Positions 1 through 8,526 of a stretch of DNA of 9,882 nucleotides are shown here, piece by piece. The stretch's first letter is position 1, and each line of letters opens with the position of its first letter. Both the position numbers and the translations under genes were made by a program. The DNA comes from Elusimicrobiota bacterium. GTDB lineage: Bacteria > CG03 > SLGR01 > PWQF01. The DNA lies in assembly GCA_003557485.1 (NCBI GenBank), contig PWOI01000022.1, forward strand, positions 1-9,882, in the 5' to 3' direction. The notes beneath the pieces are model-generated. The model did no database searches. It had not been told where the DNA came from and saw only the letters and a program-made list of their open reading frames with translations.

Positions 1-625
1 ATAATTCAGGACGAAACCCCGCATTTACAATCGACTTAAGAGTGCTGAGTTTAACCCCGTAATCAACAACTGCCACTGCCGGAGATTTCTCTTTTCCCTG
101 GTATGAATAGTTTTTGTAGGTTGCAAGGGGGGATTCGTTTATTTCTTCGGCAAGGTCTCTCGTTTCTATGGCAGGGAACATCTCCAGGTGTTTCTGCATC
201 TGATCGGCATCAAAATTGCCGCAGGCAAGAACCCCCTTCATCGCACCCTTCTCTCTTATTTTCTTAACCAGGGCCCGGGTATCTACCCCTTCTATGCCCG
301 GCAGGTTGTTCTTTACCATAAACTCCTCAATAGATTCTTCAGCGAGGTGGTTTGAAAACTTTTTTGAATATTCACGGACAACCAGTCCTTCGCACCAGAC
401 GTTAAAAGACTCCGAGTCCGCGCTGTTTACACCATAGCTTCCTATGTGCGGATAGCACATCACAACTATCTGTGAGGCACAGGACGGGTCGGTTATGATC
501 TCCTGGTAACCGGATATTGCTGTGTTGAAAACAACCTCTCCGGCCTTCATCCCCTCCCAGCCGAATCCGGAACCGGTCAGGAGAGTTCCATCTTCAAGAA
601 GAAGTTTCGCTTTTTTTTCTTTCAA
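1..625 (-). CDS. carA: Carbamoyl-phosphate synthase small (glutaminase) subunit, 5' part only
   Basis: CarA hydrolyses glutamine and passes ammonia to CarB for carbamoyl phosphate, the precursor of pyrimidines and arginine. Only the first 208 codons are present; the gene continues past the left edge, so the C-terminal class I glutaminase domain with its catalytic Cys/His/Glu cannot be seen. What is visible is the N-terminal CPSase small-chain domain: an LLLEDGT strand at residues 8-14, GEVVFNTAISGYQEIITDP (29-47), then YPHIGSYGVN, PGIEGVDTRALVKKIREKGA and a VAVVDYGVK segment leading to the glutaminase domain. The start is TTG at 625-623: it gives the normal CarA N-terminus, lies 1 base after the purA stop, and has a GAGGGG Shine-Dalgarno 7 bases upstream. 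No ATG start is available before residue 26. Last visible gene of the operon; carB would be expected downstream. Family assignment is secure. Confidence 0.95.
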   Translation of the reverse strand, partial: MKEKKAKLLLEDGTLLTGSGFGWEGMKAGEVVFNTAISGYQEIITDPSCASQIVVMCYPHIGSYGVNSADSESFNVWCEGLVVREYSKKFSNHLAEESIEEFMVKNNLPGIEGVDTRALVKKIREKGAMKGVLACGNFDADQMQKHLEMFPAIETRDLAEEINESPLATYKNYSYQGKEKSPAVAVVDYGVKLSTLKSIVNAGFRPEL

Positions 626-626
626 T

Positions 627-3174
<2,548 letters not shown>

Positions 3175-3201
3175 TATTATGCTCCTTTAGAAACGTAAAA
3201 C

Positions 3202-3218
3202 GTAGGGTCTGACCCTAC
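3202..3218. repeat. 17-bp perfect inverted repeat overlapping the purN stop; REP-like or terminator-like
   Basis: On the plus strand GTAGGGTC, a central T, GACCCTAC: two perfect 8-base arms. The right arm contains the purN stop codon (TAG, minus strand, 3217-3215). The plus strand continues with TTTTT; the minus strand continues with GTTTTACGTTT, so either strand could form a hairpin followed by a T-rich stretch, like a weak bidirectional terminator. On the purN-to-purB transcript it could reduce read-through or protect mRNA ends. The core resembles short GGGTC-centred palindromes found dispersed in some genomes near IS200/REP-type transposases; that link is inference from memory of the pattern and cannot be tested here because only one copy lies in the window. 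Confidence 0.6.
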
Positions 3219-3805
3219 TTTTTAAGTTTTTTTGCGATTATGTTTATTGCCTCGGGGTAAGCCCGGTGCTCTTCTTTTAAGACACGACGGGCAAGTTCTT
3301 CTGGAGTGTCTCCGCTTTCAACGGGTACTTTTCTTTGAAGAACTATCTCCCCCGTGTCATACTCTTCTTCAACTATATGAACTGTACAGCCGGATTCTTT
3401 CTCCCCGGCTTCAAGGACTTTCCTGTGCACTCTGATTCCGTACATTCCCCTGCCGCCGAATGATGGAAGAAGAGCCGGATGTATATTGAGTATTCGTCCT
3501 CCGTACTCTTTTACAATGTTCTTTCCGAGCTTTTTTAGAAAACCAGCCAGACATATAATATCGATTTTTTTCTCTTTTGCAAGCCTGAGTATCTCTTCAG
3601 AAAAAGCTTCGTCACTGTCGTAGCCCTCTCTATCAATAACACAGGATTCAATTCCCGAACCGGCGGCCCTGGAAAGAGCATAAACTCCTTCTTTACTTGA
3701 GATTACAAGTTCAACCTTACCGTCTATTTTGCCGCTGCGGCAGGAATCTATTATAGACTGGAGGTTTGAGCCACCCCCTGAAACGAGGACGGCGATTTTT
3801 ATCAC
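3215..3805 (-). CDS. purN: Phosphoribosylglycinamide formyltransferase, 10-formyl-THF dependent (GART)
   Basis: Transfers a formyl group from 10-formyltetrahydrofolate to GAR, giving FGAR. The 196-residue length is normal. Visible motifs: phosphate-binding SGGGSN (9-14); AGFLKKL (87-93); catalytic NIHPALLP (107-114) with Asn107 and His109; SGCTVHIVEEEYDTG (138-152) with the catalytic Asp150 of the DTG triplet. The loop FGGRGMYGIRVH replaces the shorter E. coli PGLHTH version, a variant seen in several other phyla. I chose GTG at 3805: it overlaps the purM stop as GTGA, gives the normal VIKIAVLVSGGGSN N-terminus, and has GGGGAAAG just upstream. The in-frame ATG at 3844 would add 13 residues unrelated to the family. 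The C-terminus ends in KKLKK with its stop inside the palindrome at 3202-3218. Confidence 0.96.
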   Translation of the reverse strand: MIKIAVLVSGGGSNLQSIIDSCRSGKIDGKVELVISSKEGVYALSRAAGSGIESCVIDREGYDSDEAFSEEILRLAKEKKIDIICLAGFLKKLGKNIVKEYGGRILNIHPALLPSFGGRGMYGIRVHRKVLEAGEKESGCTVHIVEEEYDTGEIVLQRKVPVESGDTPEELARRVLKEEHRAYPEAINIIAKKLKK

Positions 3806-4695
3806 TTCACTTTCCCCAGTATTTTTGCCCCGGTCAGGCGGCATACTGAATCCGCCGAGTTTTCATCAAGGACCATGAGCATTCCTATTCCCATATTAAA
3901 GACGTTTTCCATTTCGGCGGGTTTTACTCCGCGTTCCATAATAAGAGAGAAAACTTCGGGCGGTTCAGGCAGAGAAATATCTGCGCTCAATTCTTCAGGC
4001 AGGAGCCTCTTTAAAGCCCTGTTTGTTCCGCCGCCTGTCACGTGTGCCAGGTTTTTTATTCCAGACGGTATTTTTCCGTCTATTATAAGCTCGGAATATA
4101 TCCTGGTAGGAGCAAGTATAATATCCCTGTATTTTTCCACTTCCTCTTCATTGAAAACCTTTCGCACGAGGGAGAAACCGTTTGAATGAACGCCGCTGGA
4201 TGCCATTCCCGCTATAATATCTCCTCTGTTGACGGAACCCATATCAAATTCTTTCAGGGGAACCCCGCAGGAAAAGCCTGCAAGGTCGTATTCTCCGTCC
4301 CTGTACATGTCCGGCATCTCGGCAGTTTCAACGCCCAGAAGAGCGCAGCCGACCTGCTTGAGTCCGGTCTCTATGCCATTTATAACCTTAAGAAAAACAT
4401 CTTCTTCAAGGCGGCCGCAGGCAAAGTAATCCATAAAAAAGACCGGTTTTACCCCTCCGGCTATAAGGTCGTTGACATTCATAGCAACAAGGTCTATACC
4501 TGCAGTTTCGTGCAGGCCGAATTTTTTGAGGAGGAGAATCTTGGTGCCAACGCCGTCGCAGGTGGCCGCGATTCTTGTGCTGCCGGTCTCAACAACCCCC
4601 GCATATCCGCCTACAGATGAAAATCTTTTCTTCAGCTCTCTTACAAGCTTTTCGGCGCCCTCTACATCTACTCCGCTGTCTTTATAGGTAGTCAT
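3802..4695 (-). CDS. purM: Phosphoribosylformylglycinamidine cyclo-ligase (AIR synthetase)
   Basis: ATP-dependent closure of the imidazole ring, FGAM to AIR. Visible motifs: YKDSGVD (4-10), the usual N-terminal signature; DGVGTK (47-52); GIDLVAMNVNDL (66-77); GVETAEMPDMY (121-131); SSGVHSNGFSLVRK; LAPTRIY; and HVTGGG in the C-terminal domain. At 297 residues it is noticeably shorter than the common 330-350; aligned by eye to E. coli PurM, the shortening is spread over small deletions (after the N-terminal helix, around NEEEVEKYRD) and a C-terminus ending right after the GKV strand. The ETAEMP motif carries two changes from the usual GGETAEMPGMY (G122 to V, G129 to D). ATG at 4695 lies 2 bases after the DUF47 stop, with AGG 7 bases upstream; the 3' end overlaps purN by GTGA. 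Confidence 0.96.
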   Translation of the reverse strand: MTTYKDSGVDVEGAEKLVRELKKRFSSVGGYAGVVETGSTRIAATCDGVGTKILLLKKFGLHETAGIDLVAMNVNDLIAGGVKPVFFMDYFACGRLEEDVFLKVINGIETGLKQVGCALLGVETAEMPDMYRDGEYDLAGFSCGVPLKEFDMGSVNRGDIIAGMASSGVHSNGFSLVRKVFNEEEVEKYRDIILAPTRIYSELIIDGKIPSGIKNLAHVTGGGTNRALKRLLPEELSADISLPEPPEVFSLIMERGVKPAEMENVFNMGIGMLMVLDENSADSVCRLTGAKILGKVK

Positions 4696-4697
4696 AA

Positions 4698-5366
4698 TTA
4701 CCTGGACATCATCATTCTTAGGCCGTTGCTCACGCTTTCGCTGTGATTTGCAACCCGTCCGAGAATGAATATGAGATGTGTTACGTGATATATATACTGC
4801 ATATCCTTACCTGAATTAAAAACTTCCTTAAGAAGCGCTCTTTCCATTTTGTCGGTTTCTTCCTCCTCAAAATGGAGGGTTTTAAGCTGCTTCTTTATCT
4901 CTTTCCTTTCCCTGCGCGATATAGCGGTTATAAGCCGGTGTATATTTTCTACAATTGATACCAGTCGTTCTACTATTTCAATAGTCTTGTCAAGGTAAAT
5001 CAGAATATCTTCCCTGACGCTTTCGTCTATTTTTATTTTTCTGAAGGAAAGCCAGATAACTGCGTCTTCGCAGGAGTCAAGCACGGCGTCCTGTTCCTTA
5101 AGTGTGCCGAGAAAGTCCATCCGGTCAACAGGAAGAAAAACCCCTTTTGGCATATGGTTGCGTATATTGCTTTTCACCCAATCGGCTTTTCTTTCTATTT
5201 TCATTACTTCAACGGCAATATCGTTAAATTTATCATAATCTTCTTTAAGATATGCCAGTATTGCTTCTTTCATTTTTTCCGCACCTTCCCTGACATGGCC
5301 GGAATGTTTTTTTAACCCTTCAAAAACCGACTGTTTCCTGAACATTTTATTAATTATTGCTCTCAT
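4698..5366 (-). CDS. PhoU-like DUF47 (TIGR00153) protein, putative Pit-associated regulator
   Basis: A 222-residue, all-helical, charged protein of the DUF47/PhoU_div family, whose members are usually encoded beside Pit-type phosphate transporters and are thought to modulate them. Visible: an N-terminal helix with HSGHVREGAEKMKEA (21-35); the family's metal-binding style ExxxD at E58-D62 (IERKAD) followed by RNHMPKGVFLPVDR (69-82), a hallmark of the family; a second acidic helix KEQDAVLDSCEDAV (90-103); EEEETDKMER (167-176); and the C-terminal LGRVANHSESVSNGL (202-216), where relatives commonly have a GDxAD form, so the second acidic cluster is weakened. No signal peptide or membrane segment, so cytoplasmic. 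ATG at 5366 is preceded by a strong AGGAGG at 5 bases. It has its own promoter candidate just upstream. Exact function is unproven even in the family. Confidence 0.88.
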   Translation of the reverse strand: MRAIINKMFRKQSVFEGLKKHSGHVREGAEKMKEAILAYLKEDYDKFNDIAVEVMKIERKADWVKSNIRNHMPKGVFLPVDRMDFLGTLKEQDAVLDSCEDAVIWLSFRKIKIDESVREDILIYLDKTIEIVERLVSIVENIHRLITAISRRERKEIKKQLKTLHFEEEETDKMERALLKEVFNSGKDMQYIYHVTHLIFILGRVANHSESVSNGLRMMMSR

Positions 5367-5401
5367 TTCCGCCTCCTGTTTTTCTTGGTTTTGCCATACT
5401 G

Positions 5402-5429
5402 ATTATACTCTTATAAGCTTTTTTTTCAA
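5402..5429 (-). promoter_or_regulatory. Sigma-70-type promoter between pit and DUF47
   Basis: On the minus strand TTGAAA (5429-5424), 16 bases, then TATAAT (5407-5402): 5 of 6 matches to the -35 consensus and a perfect -10. The spacer begins with an A-tract. Transcription would start near 5395, giving a leader of about 30 bases with AGGAGG before the DUF47 ATG at 5366. It would serve DUF47, purM, purN, purB, purA and carA independently of the purF end. The consensus match is direct; activity is inferred. Confidence 0.7.
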
Positions 5430-5430
5430 A

Positions 5431-6645
5431 CTAAATAAAAATGCCTCTTGCCAGAAATATCAGGTAACCCAGCAAAGCGGCTATCGGCAGCGTAACTATC
5501 CATGCCAGAATAATCCGGTTTAGTATCCTGAAGTCCACGGCCTCAAGCCCCCGTGCAAGCCCTATTCCTACAACGGCTCCGACTACAGCATGGGTAGTTG
5601 AAACGGGAAGCCCCATCTTAGAGGCGATAATAACGGAAGTAGCCGCCGAAAAAGTTATTGAAAACCCCCTGGTATTTGTAAGCTCCGTTATAGAACATCC
5701 TACTGTCTTTATTACCTTGTACCCCCAGGTAAATATACCCAGGGAAATACCGAACCCTCCTATTGCAAGAACATAGCCGGGAACCTCTACAGCGGCTCCA
5801 ATATAGCCGTGTTCGTATATAGACAGTATTCCTGCCAGCGGCCCGACTGCGTTGGCAACATCGTTTGCCCCGTGCGCAAAAGCCACATAGCAGGCGGTAA
5901 TTATCTGTAGGATCCTGAAAATATTTTCAGGATCATAATTTTTTACCTTCCAGCTGATAAGGAATGATATGAAAGCTGTTGCTGCAAGGGAGAATAGCGC
6001 CGAAATGGAAAAAACATATGAATCGCTCAGCTGTAGATTTTCTCCCAGCGGCGTTTTAAAAAGGAAAGAAAGAAATATTATGTAGAAAGTAATAAAAATA
6101 AATACAGGAAAATATTTTTTCACCCTCTTTTTTCCCTGCGGCGTAGGAGGAAACGAGATACTGATCACTTTAAAAAGAGCAAAAGCCAGTATTCCGCTGA
6201 AAACGGGTGAGCTTACCCAGGAAATTGCTATATGCCCTATTCTTTCCCAGGCAATCATTGAAGCGCCGCCGGCGGCTATGCCAACCCCCGTAAGGGCTCC
6301 TACGATAGAGTGGGTAGTTGAAACCGGCATTGAACGCCATGTAGCCAGGAATACCCAGAGCGCAGCAGCAAGTATTGCGGCAAAAAGCGCAAAAGCCATC
6401 ACCTGGGGCTGCCCGGCAAAGCTTTCGGGTGATATTATTTCAGCCCGTATCGTCTGAGTCACATGGGTTCCTACGAAATAGGCTCCTGCAAATTCAAGAA
6501 CGCCGGCTATTATTACAGCCTGCTTGAAAGTTATTGCCCCGGCCCCGCATGCGGGGGCCATGGAATTGGCGGTATCGTTGGCCCCTATATTCCAGGCCAT
6601 ATAGAACCCTACCGCTATTGCTGCTATAAGAAAATATATTGACAT
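5431..6645 (-). CDS. pit: PiT-family inorganic phosphate permease
   Basis: Low-affinity phosphate/cation symporter of the inner membrane. The 404-residue protein has the internal duplication that defines the family: GANDTANSMAP (21-31) and GANDVANAVGP (259-269), each paired with PVSTTH (107-112 and 347-352) followed by a glycine-rich GA-VG helix. Hydrophobic segments can be placed at about 2-20, 41-62, 82-103, 112-127, 140-163, 180-197, 208-231, 245-258, 284-306, 328-342, 353-364 and 377-399, with a short basic loop near 170-178. ATG at 6645 has AGGA four bases upstream. It is separated from purE by 117 bases and from DUF47 by 64. A DUF47 gene next to pit is common, but usually it precedes pit; here it follows. 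Codons 238-245 fall in a perfect 24-bp palindrome. Confidence 0.96.
   Translation of the reverse strand: MSIYFLIAAIAVGFYMAWNIGANDTANSMAPACGAGAITFKQAVIIAGVLEFAGAYFVGTHVTQTIRAEIISPESFAGQPQVMAFALFAAILAAALWVFLATWRSMPVSTTHSIVGALTGVGIAAGGASMIAWERIGHIAISWVSSPVFSGILAFALFKVISISFPPTPQGKKRVKKYFPVFIFITFYIIFLSFLFKTPLGENLQLSDSYVFSISALFSLAATAFISFLISWKVKNYDPENIFRILQIITACYVAFAHGANDVANAVGPLAGILSIYEHGYIGAAVEVPGYVLAIGGFGISLGIFTWGYKVIKTVGCSITELTNTRGFSITFSAATSVIIASKMGLPVSTTHAVVGAVVGIGLARGLEAVDFRILNRIILAWIVTLPIAALLGYLIFLARGIFI
5911..5934. repeat. 24-bp perfect palindrome inside pit
   Basis: The left half is GATCCTGAAAAT and the right half is its exact reverse complement. It lies in the loop region between the two halves of the permease (codons for DPENIFRI, residues 238-245). 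With equal base use, a perfect 24-bp palindrome is expected roughly 0.0006 times in a window of this size. As RNA it would fold into a 10-bp stem with an AUAU loop; as DNA it is a symmetric site. No T-run follows, so it is not a normal terminator. Confidence 0.7.
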
Positions 6646-6762
6646 TGTATCCTAAGATGCCGGATTAGCCGGTCTGTTCTTGGAATCCTTTTGGATTTAA
6701 TACCTCACATCCTGATTTCCTGTACGCTAAGAGCCGCCGGAAAAGGCATACCGTTTTTTCAG
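6646..6762 (-). other. 117-base purE-pit intergenic leader with short alternative hairpins
   Basis: No gene, and no convincing promoter or terminator. Reading on the minus strand there are three related 5-mers, AATCC (6697-6693), GGATT (6688-6684) and AATCC (6666-6662), followed by AGGAT (6653-6649), which is the pit Shine-Dalgarno. The first two can pair (4-base loop), the second and third can pair instead, and the third can pair by 4 bases with the Shine-Dalgarno. A CCGG-ATTAG-CCGG hairpin (6660-6672) overlaps the third. The stems are short, so a regulatory role is only a possibility. A weak -10-like TATTAA (6702-6697) lacks a good -35. Confidence 0.35.
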
Positions 6763-7251
6763 TTATTCGTTTATGGTCCTGTCAGATTCGAGAACCTCGT
6801 TCTTTTTTTTCTGCTGGTATTCTTCAACCTTTGCCCTTACCGATGAATTTTCCACACCTATGATTTTTGCCACAGCCAGCTCTGTGTTGTCAGGTGAAAG
6901 AACGGTTAAAGGTGCTACTCCCGAAGGCATCCTGAGTGTTGAGAATATATCAGCCCAACCCCAGGTGCCCCCTATGACAGGCGAAGCCACGACAGGTTTT
7001 TCCGTAGAGGCTTCTACGACACCGCTGAGAGCATTGCTTCTGCCGGCTACAGTAATGTAAAGGGAGGCCTTGTTTTTGTTCTCTTCAATTATTTCAAAAA
7101 CCCGTCCGGGCACCTTGTGGGCAGAAGCCACGTGCATTCTGGAGCTTATTCCGAACTCTTTGAGGTTCTCAGCGATCTTTTCGCAGTGAGGCTTGTCGCT
7201 CCCCGACCCCATAATTATAACTGCGTGTGTGTTTTTGTGCTCCGTATTCAT
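6763..7251 (-). CDS. purE: Class II PurE: AIR carboxylase using CO2 directly
   Basis: PurE makes CAIR, the C-carboxylated imidazole intermediate. This 162-residue protein has the shared MGSGSD phosphate/nucleotide loop (14-19), but the remaining signatures are those of class II enzymes (animal PAICS and Treponema denticola type), which carboxylate AIR with CO2: SAHK (43-46) rather than SAHR, ITVAGRSNALSG (66-77) rather than the class I AGAGGAAHLPG, and LRMPSGVAPLTVLSP (106-120). Class I enzymes instead rearrange N5-CAIR made by PurK; no purK is present in the window. The last 20 or so residues are a polar, probably helical tail. ATG at 7251 lies three bases after the purD stop with AAGGAG 7 bases upstream, encoded within the purD Arg-rich C-terminus. 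The class call is from motifs by eye. Confidence 0.95.
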   Translation of the reverse strand: MNTEHKNTHAVIIMGSGSDKPHCEKIAENLKEFGISSRMHVASAHKVPGRVFEIIEENKNKASLYITVAGRSNALSGVVEASTEKPVVASPVIGGTWGWADIFSTLRMPSGVAPLTVLSPDNTELAVAKIIGVENSSVRAKVEEYQQKKKNEVLESDRTINE

Positions 7252-7254
7252 TTT

Positions 7255-8526
7255 CTATCTCCTTCTTTCCAGTTCCCTGTACCCTATATCCTTCCTGTAA
7301 TACATATTCTCAAAGCTTATCTTTTCAATTGCCTCGTAGGCCTTGTTTCTGGCCTGGATTATGTCCCTTCCGCATGCGGCAACATTAAGAACCCTGCCCC
7401 CGGAGGTATAAAGCTGCCCGTTTTTCAGCTCAGTGCCGGCATGAAAAATTTGAACTCCGTCAGGAATATTTTCCCGGGTAATTTTAATTTTTTTACCCTT
7501 CTCGTATTTCCCGGGATATCCGCCCGAAGCAAGAACTACGTCCACGCATACCAGATCTTCCCATTTCAGGTCTATTTTCTCGTCGTTTTCAACAGCTGAG
7601 AGAATATCAATAAAATCGGTTTTTAAAAGGGGGAGCATCGCTTCCGTCTCGGGGTCACCGAACCTTACATTAAACTCCAGAACCATCGGGTCTCCGTCAT
7701 GGATCATAAGCCCGATATAAAGGACTCCCCTGTAATCTATTCCTTCACTTTTGAGCCCTTCAGCCACCGGTTCAATTATTTTTTTCTCAACTTTTTTCAG
7801 TATTTCGGAGTCTACAGCGCCGGTCGGAGCATATGCCCCCATTCCTCCGGTATTGGGGCCCTTATCCGACTCAAAGGCGGCCTTATGGTCCTGAGAGGGC
7901 AGCATTACCGAATAACTGCCGGGAGACATCAGAACTATTATGGATGCCTCTTCTCCCCGGAGCATATCCTCAATTATGATTCTGCTGCCTGCGCCGGCAA
8001 ATTTTTTCTCCTGCATTATTTCTTTTACGGCACTAAAAGCTTCTTCACGTGCGCGGCATACATAGACCCCCTTGCCGGCACAGAGCCCGTCTGCTTTTAT
8101 GACAACGGACTCTTTGCTTTTCAAGAAATCCAGCGCATCATCGGCCTCGGAAAAAACTTCAAAGGAGGCGGTAGGTATATTATATTTTTTCATAAAATTT
8201 TTGGCAAAAACCTTGGAACCTTCAAGCATGGCGCCTCGCGCACAGGGTCCCAGCACGCTTATTCCGCAGGCACGCAGTCCGTCGGCAAGGCCTTCAACCA
8301 GTGGCTGTTCCGGGCCGACTACTGCAAAATCTATCTTTTTTTCTTCTGCAAACCTGATTACTCTTTCATTTGAAAACGGAATATTTTCGGGGATCAGGGC
8401 CCGTCGCGCCATTCCGCCGTTACCGGGAATAGAGTAAACTGACCCGGCTTTTTCGGAAGATCCCAGTTTCCAGGCAATAGCGTCTTCCCTGCCCCCTCCC
8501 CCGATAACAAGAACTTTTTTCTTCAT
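7255..8526 (-). CDS. purD: Phosphoribosylamine-glycine ligase (GAR synthetase)
   Basis: ATP-grasp enzyme joining phosphoribosylamine and glycine to give GAR. With the start at 8526 it has 423 residues, the usual size. Domains in order: N-terminal Rossmann-like domain with VLVIGGGGRED (5-15); FAVVGPEQPLVEGLADGL (67-84); ATP-grasp core with VVIKADGLCAGKGV (141-154); QDHKAAF and GPNTGGMGAYAP (212-234); metal/ATP site LEFNVRFGDPETE (283-295); and the C-terminal domain with LASGGYPGKY (332-341) and GGRVLNV (376-382). The normally invariant GGREH reads GGRED here (Asp15). ATG at 8526 overlaps the purF stop as ATGA and gives the standard MKKKVLVIG N-terminus; an in-frame ATG at 8559 would add 11 residues overlapping purF and unlike the family. 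Translation is probably coupled to purF. Confidence 0.97.
   Translation of the reverse strand: MKKKVLVIGGGGREDAIAWKLGSSEKAGSVYSIPGNGGMARRALIPENIPFSNERVIRFAEEKKIDFAVVGPEQPLVEGLADGLRACGISVLGPCARGAMLEGSKVFAKNFMKKYNIPTASFEVFSEADDALDFLKSKESVVIKADGLCAGKGVYVCRAREEAFSAVKEIMQEKKFAGAGSRIIIEDMLRGEEASIIVLMSPGSYSVMLPSQDHKAAFESDKGPNTGGMGAYAPTGAVDSEILKKVEKKIIEPVAEGLKSEGIDYRGVLYIGLMIHDGDPMVLEFNVRFGDPETEAMLPLLKTDFIDILSAVENDEKIDLKWEDLVCVDVVLASGGYPGKYEKGKKIKITRENIPDGVQIFHAGTELKNGQLYTSGGRVLNVAACGRDIIQARNKAYEAIEKISFENMYYRKDIGYRELERRR
7259..7264 (-). promoter_or_regulatory. purE ribosome binding site within the purD 3' end
   Basis: AAGGAG on the minus strand, 7 bases from the purE ATG. It is formed by the AGG AGA arginine codons that end PurD (ERRR), so the purD tail doubles as the translation signal for purE. 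Confidence 0.7.

Noticed and set aside
3806-3844. Upstream ATG start for purN at 3844
   Set aside because: It would put 13 unrelated residues before the conserved first strand; the GTG at 3805 forms a GTGA overlap with purM and has a good ribosome site.
4682-4700. Five-bp hairpin (AGGTA/TACCT) around the purM start codon
   Set aside because: The stem is too short and the loop too long to claim that it masks the ribosome site.
6543-6556. 14-bp GC-rich palindrome CCCCGCATGCGGGG early in pit
   Set aside because: About 0.6 palindromes of this length are expected by chance in the window; it is explained by Ala/Pro/Gly codons.
7699-8373. 224-codon open frame on the plus strand opposite purD
   Set aside because: It lies wholly antisense to a well-conserved PurD sequence, has no recognisable family features, and has the low-complexity aromatic-rich composition typical of a complementary-frame shadow. 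The same applies to the other plus-strand frames, such as 7117-7599 and 4186-4620.
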